Shown piece after piece: positions 18,901 to 26,265 of a DNA stretch of 64,000 nt; position 1 is the stretch's first letter, and every line of letters starts with the position of its first letter. The notes beneath the pieces were generated by a model. That model was not told the DNA's origin, did not search any database, and was given only the letters and a program-made list of their open reading frames with translations. Location of the stretch: positions 14,150-78,149 of the forward strand of contig JBOHME010000007.1 in assembly GCA_050729795.1 (NCBI GenBank), given 5' to 3'. The DNA comes from AP-15 sp050729795 (GTDB taxonomy: Bacteria > Pseudomonadota > Alphaproteobacteria > ATCC43930 > CGMCC-115725). Both the position numbers and the translations under genes were made by a program.

Positions 18901-19373
18901 GCGCTATCATAAATCTGCCCTGGGGTCAGTGTCTTGGAGGTCAGCGCCAGGATCACGATCGGCGCATCGGCCGGGTTCACCTTGCGATAACTCGGGTTCT
19001 GGCGCAGGCTTGTCGGCAGATCGGCCCGCGCCGCATTGATTGCTGCCTGGACGTCGCGCGCGGCGCCGTTGATGCTCCGCGCAAGCCCGAATTGCAGCGC
19101 GATGCGGGTCTGGCCGACCGTGCTCTGCGAGGTCATTTCGGTTACGTCGGCGATAAAGCCGAGATGGCGCTCCAAGGGCGTCGCCACAGTCGCGGCCATC
19201 GTTTCAGGGCTCGCACCAGGCATCGTGGCGAAGACCGAGATGGTGGGAAAGTCCACCTGCGGCAGCGGCGCCACCGGCAGCTTGAGATAAGCAACGAGAC
19301 CCGCCAATATGAGCGCGATCGTCAGCAACGTCGTCGCAACCGGACGGTTAATGAACGGAGCCGACAGGTTCAC
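15972..19373 (-). CDS. RND-family efflux transporter inner-membrane subunit (MdtB/MdtC-like), orphan
   Basis: 1133 residues of HAE1/MdtBC-type proton-driven efflux pump. The N-terminus NRPVATTLLTIALILAGLVAYL is the first membrane helix. PLPQVDFPTISVFATMPGASPE begins the porter domain. GFVVDDAIVVLENV in helix 4 holds the paired Asp residues of the proton relay. The protein is roughly 100 residues longer than its relatives. The excess is an Ala/Thr/Ser/Asn-rich stretch in the second porter domain, coded by about 16735-17065, just before MVPLSAVANF. No periplasmic adaptor gene is adjacent, unlike the second RND gene at 36873. It either borrows an adaptor encoded elsewhere or has lost its partner. 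The substrate cannot be predicted. Confidence 0.9.
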   Translation of the reverse strand: MNLSAPFINRPVATTLLTIALILAGLVAYLKLPVAPLPQVDFPTISVFATMPGASPETMAATVATPLERHLGFIADVTEMTSQSTVGQTRIALQFGLARSINGAARDVQAAINAARADLPTSLRQNPSYRKVNPADAPIVILALTSKTLTPGQIYDSASTTVQQALSQIGGIGQVVVSGSSLPAVRVELNPLALFKYGIGLEDVRAALASANAHSPKGALQIGDRRLQIYTNDQADRATDYRPLIVAYRNGAPVRLADVAEVHDSVENVRNEGLSNGQPAVLVFLYPQPGANIIQTVDRVKAVLPQLEASIPRAIRVELTMDRSKTIKASVHDVQQTLVIATVLVILVVFLFLRNFRAASIPTVVVPVSIIGTFGAMHLLGYSLDNLSLMALTISTGFVVDDAIVVLENVTRHIEAGMSRRQAALQGSREVGFTVLAMSLSLIAVFAPILLMGGVLGRLLREFAATLSIAIAISLVVSLTTTPMMCACVLHDDRSGAPGTLNRIGGRAFGAMLWLYDQSLRQALRWPALIMLSLIGTLAFAGYQFVIIPKGFIPAQDNGLLAGRIQADQSISFQAMRQKLVQFAKILQQDPAVETVDAFTGGIQTNSGFIFVVLKPLSERKVSMDQVMRRLKPVLDKVAGAELYFDAVTDLHVGARVSNATYQYTLLADDTAELYEWAPKVEATLRKIPLITDVNLDQQQNGLESDLVIDRNTAARLGLNVSEIDNTLYDAFGQRQVSVIYAAQNQYHVVMEVAPRFWQTPEILKDIYVSTSGGTVSGTQSTNAVVGTVMAASSNNNAASTPSDNPGTTIGNDGTAAGVNHAATTADVNHAATTAAGSPATNTGPSASAIASDTARNQANNSLANTGRGATSTGAAVSTAAETMVPLSAVANFAASNTPLAVNHQNLSVAATISFNLAPGASLGEATAAISTQVRQLGLPASIHGGFQGTARAFRDALGNELYLIAAAVLTVYIVLGVLYESCLHPITILSTLPSAGAGAVLALVATHSEFNIIALIGVILLIGIVMKNAIIMIDFALDAERNLGLGSREAIYQACLKRFRPIMMTTLAAMFGAVPLAIAFGEGAELRRPLGISIVGGLIVSQVLTLYTTPVIYLYLDRFRLSAQRRRQYRPG
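16871..16924 (-). repeat. Tandem 27-bp repeat inside the RND insertion
   Basis: Two 27-base units, 16871-16897 and 16898-16924, differ at one base. They code VNHAATTAD and VNHAATTAA within the low-complexity insertion. The repeat suggests the insertion grew by in-frame tandem duplication. Confidence 0.85.
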
Positions 19374-20495
19374 GACGTCGTGCTCCCGGCCACCGCCGCG
19401 CCGCGCCTAAGCCACCCGGGCAAAGGCCAGCTGTCGATCGAGGGCAAACCGGAAGGCCGGCGGCCCGTATGGGCTCAACAGCCCGCCGCGAACCGGGCCT
19501 TCGGCAGTCGTCGGCCCCGGCAAGGAACAATTTGGGCACGGCACAATTCCGGCACGGCCTTTGCTCCGGATCGCATTGGCGCTGATATCGGAACCAACCA
19601 TCACGGATCTCGAGATTATGTTCCCGGACCGAGACCGGGGCACGCCGCTTCGTGCTGCGGGAGGCGAAGGCTGCTCGCACCGGGCGGTACAACCGCCGGC
19701 AGTGGAATTCGTAGATCGACTGCCGCCCGCCACTTCGGGTCAGGATGATCGGGACGGTGTTGCGTGGCAAGGCGAAACTTTACCGTCGATCGCACTCTGG
19801 CCGGCGCAGCGACGGCACTTTCCATCTTGCCGGACGCCGATCGGCTCCGCCGCGGACGGTCAGCGGCCCGGCGCTGAACCCGCGACCGATCCGAGCGAAC
19901 GACGAATAACCGATAAACATCTCGTCGCCGCCGATCCCGACGCGGCTACGGTCGCGCCCTCGGCCGCCGCACAGCTGGTGGGATAGCCGTTCAGCCTATC
20001 GACACGCGGCTGGTCCAGCCGGCAACCGAAACGCTCCATGCGATCAAGAGGTCGGGGCGCCGCCATCTCGGCCGCCTCATAGCTTTGATCGACCCATCGG
20101 CATCGCCCGCGAAGCCGATCGAGAAGGCGCTCACTCGACCCGGTCTCGCGCGCCATCAGTGCCGCGATCAGCGACAACCCGCCATCGCCGAACAGACACG
20201 CGCTTACCGCAGCACCACCGACAGTCTGTGCGACCACCGACCGACCCATCACCTCTGCATATTGCCCGACCTCTCCGGATCAGAGCGACGCCTCAGACCG
20301 GCTCCCGGCCGATTTCTGGAACCATTAGCGGCGCAATTTGACAGATCGTTCAGCGACAGGGCGGACCCGTCAGCGATCGGGCAATGCCCGGACGGCCAGG
20401 GCTCTGACCTGGCGCAGCAAGGTCCATGGCTGCAGGCCGACCCGAAGCTCGGCAGCACAGTCGCGGCGCCGGCCGCCCTTTGCTCGGCGGCCTCG
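19374..20495. other. 1.1 kb without a recognisable gene
   Basis: Between the RND start and sciP, all frames give only Arg/Pro/Ala-rich translations typical of antisense or non-coding high-GC DNA. No tRNA, transposase or adaptor-protein motifs were seen. It may hold long leaders or the eroded remains of a gene, but nothing specific can be supported. Confidence 0.5.
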
Positions 20496-20777
20496 TCAGT
20501 AGCGCGGCTTTGCCGGGCGCACCGGCGGCGCATCTCGGTAAATCTGCAGCCGGGTGACCCGCAGACCAGCGACCCCGTGCGCCTCGATCGCCCGCTGCCA
20601 GGCGTGAAACTCCTCGACCGACAGCTGATAGCGGCGGCACGCCTCGTCGAGGCTCAGCGCCCCGTTGCGCACCGCGTTGACGATCACCGCCTTGCGCCGG
20701 GCAACCCACCGCTTGGTGTCGACGGCCGGCAAGACCGATTCCGGGGCGCTGCCGCGCTTGGATTTGTTGTCGTCCAT
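20496..20777 (-). CDS. sciP: CtrA inhibitor SciP (DUF1153 family)
   Basis: 93 residues from an ATG at 20777; a GTG directly before it is also in frame. The core TKRWVARRKAVIVNAVRNGALSLDEACRRYQLSVEEFHAWQRAIEAHGVAGLRVTRLQIYR is the DUF1153 helix-turn-helix domain of SciP, quoted here in part as RRYQLSVEEFHAWQRAI. In Caulobacter SciP binds the master regulator CtrA and blocks recruitment of RNA polymerase at CtrA promoters. The gene diverges from dksA and lies close to cckA, the kinase that feeds phosphate to CtrA. Family assignment is firm; function in this organism is transferred from the family. Confidence 0.85.
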   Translation of the reverse strand: MDDNKSKRGSAPESVLPAVDTKRWVARRKAVIVNAVRNGALSLDEACRRYQLSVEEFHAWQRAIEAHGVAGLRVTRLQIYRDAPPVRPAKPRY

Positions 20778-21070
20778 CACATTAGGCTAGCCGCGCACGC
20801 CTTAAAGAATCCCTACATCGCACCGATGGAAGTGCCGCAGCCGAGCGTGAACGGTGGCGGGGTGTCGGATGCTGCCGAGGACGGCACGATATGCGGTGAT
20901 GGAGGCCCATCCGGCGGGCTACCCGCGCCCCCTCCTCGCCCTGGCTGGGGTCCGGCAGCGCCGTCGAAACTCTCATGGAATCAACAGGCTCGACAGGTTC
21001 TCTGGTGCTTGAAGCGAGCCGGGGCGATTCATATACTCCGCCGCGTCCTTCACGGGTTTCGGGGAACACG

Positions 21071-21487
21071 ATGCGTCCGCCGCTTCCGCCAGACTATCGC
21101 CCGACTGACGACGAAGAGTTCATGAGCCCGTTGCAGGTCGAATATTTCCGGCAGAAGCTGTTGCAATGGCGGGCCGCGCTGCTGACCGAGTCGTCGGATG
21201 CACTGCAGCATTTGAAGGAAGAAAGCTTGCTGAAACCCGATTTGACCGATCGGGCCTCGCTCGAGGCCGAGCAGGCGCTCGAATTGCGCACCCGCGCGCG
21301 CGAGCGCCGGCTGATCTCGAAAATCGACGCAGCGCTCGGTCGGATCAAGGACGGCACTTATGGTTATTGCGAAGAAACCGAGGAGCCGATCGGCATCCGC
21401 CGTCTCGAAGCCCGCCCGATTGCCACCCTCAGCATCGAGGCGCAGGAGCGGCACGAGCGGATGGAGCGGACCCACCGCGATGATTGA
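21071..21487 (+). CDS. dksA: RNA polymerase-binding transcription factor DksA
   Basis: 138 residues. I start at the ATG at 21071 with GGGGAA upstream; a longer open frame back to 20975 codes non-conserved sequence. The protein has the DksA coiled coil and then the C-terminal globular part GTYGYCEETEEPIGIRRLEA. Only one of the four zinc-binding cysteines remains (YCEET, then LSIEA where C-x-x-C is usual), as is common in alphaproteobacterial DksA. DksA enters the RNA polymerase secondary channel and, with ppGpp, shifts transcription during starvation. It is divergent from sciP. Confidence 0.92.
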   Translation: MRPPLPPDYRPTDDEEFMSPLQVEYFRQKLLQWRAALLTESSDALQHLKEESLLKPDLTDRASLEAEQALELRTRARERRLISKIDAALGRIKDGTYGYCEETEEPIGIRRLEARPIATLSIEAQERHERMERTHRDD

Positions 21488-21569
21488 ACCAACCCGGATA
21501 CAGTCTGAACGATAAAATTTCCTTTACAATATCGATTTAAGATTGCGCTGTAGACCTTTCTGATAGTAT

Positions 21570-21594
21570 CCTAAGCGATGTTAACCCGCTTAGG
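21570..21594. promoter_or_regulatory. Inverted repeat just upstream of cckA
   Basis: CCTAAGCG and CGCTTAGG form perfect 8-base arms around a 9-base spacer that contains GTTAAC. The repeat ends 10 bases before the cckA start codon, in an A+T-rich stretch with TAGTAT 15 bases after TTGCGC as a possible promoter. GTTAAC resembles one half of a CtrA site, so feedback by CtrA is possible but not shown. A role as an RNA hairpin at the ribosome-binding site is the alternative. Confidence 0.5.
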
Positions 21595-21603
21595 ACGCAG
21601 CCT

Positions 21604-23676
21604 ATGACGGTCGGAGCGGAAGCGTCGGACACCGGACCGGCAAGGTCTGTTGTCGGGCGGCGAGTACAGCCCCGATCGGGCGCAGCACCGCCAAAACCGT
21701 GGCCCCAGATTCCCGCGGTCCCGGCCGCGCTCGCCGCTGCCGCGCTGATGGCATTGCTCGTCACCTGCCTCCTCCCGACATCGCCGCTGCGGGTCGTGGC
21801 AATCGATGCCGCCGGGCTGGCGGCCTGCGCAGCCGCCTTTGCAGCCGGACGGATCGGGGCCGCCCGCAATGATAGAGCTGCGGGCTTCGCCGATGGGCCA
21901 GGTAGATCGATGGCACGGGTGCCGCAGGATCCGACGGCCCCCGGAGCCGGGGATTGCAGCGCGGTGGCGGACCCGGGGCACCCTTCCGCCACGTCCGAGC
22001 CCGGCACCGGCGAGCCCGGCACCGGCGAGCCTGGCACCAAACCCACGCTGGCCGCGAGTGCGAATGCTGTCGAGCCTGACGAATCGGCCCTGCGGTTTTT
22101 TGGCGATGCACCGGTCGGCATCGCCGTGGTCGACCGGCGGGGTCGCTTTCTCGCTGCAAACCGGGCTCTCGGCGAGCTGTTCGGCGCCGGGCCACAGGAA
22201 CTGATCGGACATCAGCTGACCGATTGGGTGAGCGCCGCGGACCGCGACGCGATCACCGCCAAATTCGATGCCGCCGCGGATGGTCGAACCGATTGCGACC
22301 CGACCGAGGTCCGGCTGGCGAACCCGCGCGACAAGACCTTGGTCTTGCTGCACAGCCGGATCGACGAACTGTCGGCGGCATCACCGGCACCGGCGGGTGC
22401 TGGCGAGACCGGCGAGGCCGGTGTCGCGCGCAGGCCGATCATCGCAGGCGAGCCGGGTGGCGAGCTCACCCTCTATTTCATCGACGTCACCGAGCGGAAA
22501 GCCCTCGAGGCCCAGTTCAGCCAGTCGCAGAAGATGCAGGCGGTCGGTCAGCTCGCCGGTGGCGTCGCCCATGATTTCAACAATCTGCTGACGGCGATGA
22601 TCGGGTTCTGCGATCTGCTGCTGTTGCGCTCGCGGCCGGGCGATCCGGCCTTCGCCGACATCATGCAGATCAGGCAAAACGCCAACCGCGCGGCCAATCT
22701 GGTGCGTCAATTGCTGGCTTTCTCGCGACAGCAGGCGCTGCAGCCGCGGGTTCTCGACATCACGGATGTGCTCGTCGAGCTGTCACATCTGCTGCGCCGG
22801 CTGATCGGAGAGAACGTCGTGCTCGATGTCGAGCACGGGCGCGACCTCGGCCTCGTCAAGGTCGATCAGGGTCAGCTCGAGCAGGTCGTGATCAATCTTG
22901 CGGTCAACGCCCGTGACGCGATGCCGGAGGGTGGCCGGCTGACGATTCGAACCGCGAACCGGCATCAGGCGACGCCGCTGCGACGCAGCTCGGAAATCGT
23001 GCCCGCCGGCGATTATGTACGGATCGAAGTGGCGGATACCGGGGTCGGGATCGCGCCGGCCAATCTGGCGCGCATTTTCGAGCCATTCTTTTCGACCAAG
23101 GAGGTCGGCTCGGGGACCGGTCTCGGGCTATCCACGGTGTACGGCATCGTCAAGCAGACGGGCGGGTTCATCTCCGCCGACAGCACCCCCGGTCGCGGCG
23201 CCAGATTTGAGATCCTTTTGCCCCGGCACCAGGCTGCGACACCAGCACCATTGGCCCGCGCCGCGACGATGGAGCCTGCCCCCCCAAAAGACCTGACCGG
23301 AACCGCGGCTGTGATGCTGGTCGAGGACGACGATGCGGTCCGGATGTTCGGCGCGCGGGCGCTGCACAACAAGGGCTACCGGATTACCGAGGCCAGGAGC
23401 GGCGAGGCCGCGCTCGAGCTGATCCGGGCGGCGGCGCAGAAATTCGATCTGCTGATCACCGATGTGGTGATGCCGCAGATGGACGGGCCGGCGCTGATTC
23501 GCGAGGTGCGCCTGATCGATCCCGGGATCAAGATCATCTTTATTTCCGGCTATACCGAGGATGCGTTCCGCCAGCGGCTGGACCGCGATGCCGGGATTCA
23601 TTTTTTGGCCAAGCCGTTCAGCTTGCGACAACTCGCCATCAAGGTTAAGGAGGTTCTTGGGAACGTCCCCGACTGA
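21604..23676 (+). CDS. cckA: Hybrid sensor histidine kinase CckA
   Basis: 690 residues. Two membrane helices (about 40-60 and 66-86) are followed by a Pro/Gly/Thr-rich linker and a PAS domain (about 165-300). The histidine kinase core has phosphoacceptor His323 in GGVAHDFNN, NLAVNARDAM for the N box and DTGVGIAP for the G1 box. The receiver domain has phosphoacceptor Asp620 in LITDVVMPQMDG. This matches CckA, the bifunctional kinase/phosphatase that feeds the ChpT-CtrA/CpdR relay in alphaproteobacteria. The PAS-to-kinase order and the location just upstream of recA support the assignment. Membrane-bound. Confidence 0.9.
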   Translation: MTVGAEASDTGPARSVVGRRVQPRSGAAPPKPWPQIPAVPAALAAAALMALLVTCLLPTSPLRVVAIDAAGLAACAAAFAAGRIGAARNDRAAGFADGPGRSMARVPQDPTAPGAGDCSAVADPGHPSATSEPGTGEPGTGEPGTKPTLAASANAVEPDESALRFFGDAPVGIAVVDRRGRFLAANRALGELFGAGPQELIGHQLTDWVSAADRDAITAKFDAAADGRTDCDPTEVRLANPRDKTLVLLHSRIDELSAASPAPAGAGETGEAGVARRPIIAGEPGGELTLYFIDVTERKALEAQFSQSQKMQAVGQLAGGVAHDFNNLLTAMIGFCDLLLLRSRPGDPAFADIMQIRQNANRAANLVRQLLAFSRQQALQPRVLDITDVLVELSHLLRRLIGENVVLDVEHGRDLGLVKVDQGQLEQVVINLAVNARDAMPEGGRLTIRTANRHQATPLRRSSEIVPAGDYVRIEVADTGVGIAPANLARIFEPFFSTKEVGSGTGLGLSTVYGIVKQTGGFISADSTPGRGARFEILLPRHQAATPAPLARAATMEPAPPKDLTGTAAVMLVEDDDAVRMFGARALHNKGYRITEARSGEAALELIRAAAQKFDLLITDVVMPQMDGPALIREVRLIDPGIKIIFISGYTEDAFRQRLDRDAGIHFLAKPFSLRQLAIKVKEVLGNVPD
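21997..22041 (+). repeat. 15-bp tandem repeat in the CckA linker
   Basis: Three consecutive 15-base units, the first two identical, code EPGTG-EPGTG-EPGTK in the linker between the membrane helices and the PAS domain. Variation in copy number would change linker length in frame. Confidence 0.85.
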
Positions 23677-23699
23677 GCGCAGAGGGCGCTTGCCTTTTC

Positions 23700-23714
23700 G
23701 AACAAAACGGGTAC
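23700..23714. promoter_or_regulatory. Candidate LexA (SOS) box upstream of recA
   Basis: GAAC-N7-GTAC lies 62 bases upstream of the recA start. The alphaproteobacterial LexA site is usually GAAC-N7-GAAC or GTTC-N7-GTTC, so this copy has one changed base in the second half. Position and gene fit SOS control of recA. Confidence 0.5.
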
Positions 23715-23776
23715 AATGCCGCCGTCAGCCCGCGTTGCGCGACACCGCCGGCTGTGAAATAACGGGAGGCGCAATC

Positions 23777-24844
23777 ATGCAGACGGCGTTGCGGCTGTTG
23801 GACAAGGAAGTGATGGACAGGCAGCGGGCTTTGGACGCGGCGCTCGGCCAGATCGAACGGGCGTTTGGCAAGGGCTCGATCATGAAGCTCGGGTCGCACG
23901 AGGCCGCCGCCGATATCGAGGTGATCTCGACCGGCTCGCTCGGCCTCGACATCGCCCTCGGCATTGGCGGCCTGCCGCGCGGACGAGTGATCGAAATCTA
24001 TGGTCCGGAAGGCTCGGGCAAGACCACCTTGGCATTGCATGTCGTCGCCGAGGCGCAACGCGCCGGCGGCACCTGCGCCTTTATCGATGCCGAGCACGCG
24101 CTCGATCCGGGCTATGCCCGTAAGCTCGGGTGCAATGTTGATGATCTGCTGATCTCGCAGCCCGACGCCGGCGAGCAGGCGCTCGAAATTACCGATACGC
24201 TGGTGCGCTCCGGGGCGATCGATGTGCTGGTGATCGATTCGGTCGCCGCCCTGGTGCCGCGCGCCGAACTCGAGGGCGAGATGGGCGACAGCCATATGGG
24301 GCTGCATGCCCGGCTGATGAGCCAGGCGCTGCGCAAATTGACCGGCTCGATCTCGCGGTCGCGGGCCATGGTGATCTTCATCAACCAGCTGCGCATGAAG
24401 ATCGGCGTCATGTTTGGCAACCCGGAGACGACGACCGGCGGGGTCGCGCTCAAATTCTACGCCTCCGTGCGGCTCGACATCCGCCGCATCGGTGCGATCA
24501 AGGAACGCGATCAGGTGATCGGCAACCAGACTCGGGTCAAGGTCGTCAAAAACAAGATGGCGCCGCCGTTCAAAGTCGTCGATTTCGACATCATGTATGG
24601 CGAGGGCGTGTCGAAGCGCGGTGAGCTGATCGATCTCGGGGTTCAGGCTGGGGTCGTCGAGAAATCGGGCTCCTGGTTCTCCTATGAGGGCCAGCGCGTC
24701 GGCCAGGGCCGCGAAAACGCCAAAGCCTACCTGCGCGACCACGCCGAGGTCAGCGAGGCGATCGAGCGCGCAATCCGCGCCAATGCCGGGCTCGTGGCCG
24801 AGGCGATGATGGCCGCACCCGGAGATACGGCGGTCGAGGAATAG
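23777..24844 (+). CDS. recA: Recombinase RecA
   Basis: 355 residues. The start is the ATG at 23777, which has GGGAGGC about 7 bases upstream; a further upstream frame overlaps cckA and is not conserved. GPEGSGKTT (Walker A), LLISQPDAGEQALEI, VLVIDSVAAL (Walker B) and INQLRMKIGVMFGNPE (loop L2 region) are all present. RecA forms ATP-dependent filaments on single-stranded DNA for homologous recombination and triggers LexA self-cleavage. It follows cckA with a 100-base gap and has its own likely promoter. Confidence 0.98.
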   Translation: MQTALRLLDKEVMDRQRALDAALGQIERAFGKGSIMKLGSHEAAADIEVISTGSLGLDIALGIGGLPRGRVIEIYGPEGSGKTTLALHVVAEAQRAGGTCAFIDAEHALDPGYARKLGCNVDDLLISQPDAGEQALEITDTLVRSGAIDVLVIDSVAALVPRAELEGEMGDSHMGLHARLMSQALRKLTGSISRSRAMVIFINQLRMKIGVMFGNPETTTGGVALKFYASVRLDIRRIGAIKERDQVIGNQTRVKVVKNKMAPPFKVVDFDIMYGEGVSKRGELIDLGVQAGVVEKSGSWFSYEGQRVGQGRENAKAYLRDHAEVSEAIERAIRANAGLVAEAMMAAPGDTAVEE

Positions 24845-24888
24845 ACTGCCCGATCGGGTCTCCGCGTCGGCGATGGGAGGAACGCGGA

Positions 24889-25986
24889 ATGCGCGCCGCA
24901 GTTTTGCGGGAGATCAACCGGCCGCTGCAGATCCTCGATCTCGCGCAGGAACCACCGAGGGCCGGCGAAGTTCGGGTGCGGGTCAAGGCTGCCGGCGTGT
25001 GCATGAGCGACTGGCACATCATCAATGGCGATTGGCCGCTGCCATTGCCGATGGTGCTGGGGCACGAGGCGGCCGGAATCGTCGCCGAGTGTGGGCCGGG
25101 GGTCGCTGCGGTAGCACCCGGCGACCATGTGATCTTCTCGTTCCGCCCACATTGCGGGCATTGCCGCTATTGCTCGTCCGGACAAACGGTGCTGTGCATC
25201 GGCCACAATGATTCGCCGCGCTGGCTGATGCATGATGGCACTGCCCGCCTCCATCTCGATGGCGAGCCGGTCAACCAGATGGCCCGCATCGGCACCTTCG
25301 CCGAAGAGGTCGTTTGTCCGGCGGAGCAGGTCGTAAAAATCCGCCCCGACCTTCCGTTCACTCATGCCGCGATCATCGGCTGCAGTGTGGCCACCGGCAT
25401 TGGCGCGGTCATCCGGCATGCCCGGGTGCCGGCTGGGTCGAGCGTGCTGGTGATCGGCTGCGGCGGCGTCGGGCTCAATATCGTGCAGGGCGCACGACTC
25501 TGCGGTGCGAGCCCGATCATTGCCTGCGACCTGCGCGACAACAAGCTCGACTACGCCCGCAGCTTTGGCGCCACGCATATCGTCAATGCCAGCGCAGTCG
25601 ATCTCGTCCGGCAAGTACGGGAATTGACCGACGGGCTCGGTGTCGATACCGCGTTCGATGCAATCGGTGGCGAGACGACAGCGCTGCAGGCCATCGACGC
25701 CACCGCTCCGGGCGGGCGGGCCGTTCTGGTCGGCATCCCGGCCTTCGCGACGCGGGCTGCGATCAACCCGTCGCAGCTCGTCTATGGCGAAAAAGTAATC
25801 AGCGGCACATACTACGGTTCGGTGCGGCCCAATATGGACTTTCCGATCCTCGCCGATCTTGACATGGACAAGAGGATCGACCTCGACAGCCTGATCAGCC
25901 GGACCTACCGGTTCGACGAGATCAACGAAGGCTTCCGGCTGATGCTGGACGGGGCGGTCGCGCGCGGCGTCATCGTCTTCGAGTGA
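24889..25986 (+). CDS. Zinc-dependent alcohol dehydrogenase (MDR superfamily)
   Basis: 365 residues with GGGAGGAA before the ATG. GVCMSDWH provides the catalytic-zinc Cys, GHEAAGIV the zinc His and Glu, and CGHCRYCSSGQTVLC the four Cys of the structural zinc. VLVIGCGGVGLNIVQGA is the NAD(P)-binding Rossmann motif, and Asp in ACDLRDNK suggests preference for NAD. The overall layout is that of class III/long-chain alcohol dehydrogenases in the medium-chain superfamily. Substrate is unknown. It follows recA by 44 bases but is functionally unrelated. Confidence 0.88.
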   Translation: MRAAVLREINRPLQILDLAQEPPRAGEVRVRVKAAGVCMSDWHIINGDWPLPLPMVLGHEAAGIVAECGPGVAAVAPGDHVIFSFRPHCGHCRYCSSGQTVLCIGHNDSPRWLMHDGTARLHLDGEPVNQMARIGTFAEEVVCPAEQVVKIRPDLPFTHAAIIGCSVATGIGAVIRHARVPAGSSVLVIGCGGVGLNIVQGARLCGASPIIACDLRDNKLDYARSFGATHIVNASAVDLVRQVRELTDGLGVDTAFDAIGGETTALQAIDATAPGGRAVLVGIPAFATRAAINPSQLVYGEKVISGTYYGSVRPNMDFPILADLDMDKRIDLDSLISRTYRFDEINEGFRLMLDGAVARGVIVFE

Positions 25987-26067
25987 AGGTTCCGACTGAC
26001 AGCGGCCTTCGCTCAAGCGCTGGACAGGACGGTCCTGCTTCTTCTATAAGCGCTCCCTCGCCGGAGC

Positions 26068-26143
<76 letters not shown>

Positions 26144-26265
26144 GCCCTCGCAGACCACGCTGATCAGCGGGAGGCGTGCCGTCCCGTCCCGTCACCGCCC
26201 GCCCGATTGCGATCAGCACCCAGCGCGATGCGCCGATCGAAATCTGGCGGATCGGGCGGGGTGCC

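Noticed and set aside
19407..19733. Possible degenerate gene upstream of the RND pump
   Set aside because: The translation has no family pattern, and no adaptor-protein motif could be found.
20085..21125. Plus-strand 346-residue frame over sciP and into dksA
   Set aside because: Overlaps sciP on the other strand and has no conserved pattern.
23653..23664. GTTC-N4-GAAC palindrome as an SOS site
   Set aside because: Lies inside the cckA coding end and does not have the alphaproteobacterial N7 spacing; taken as chance.
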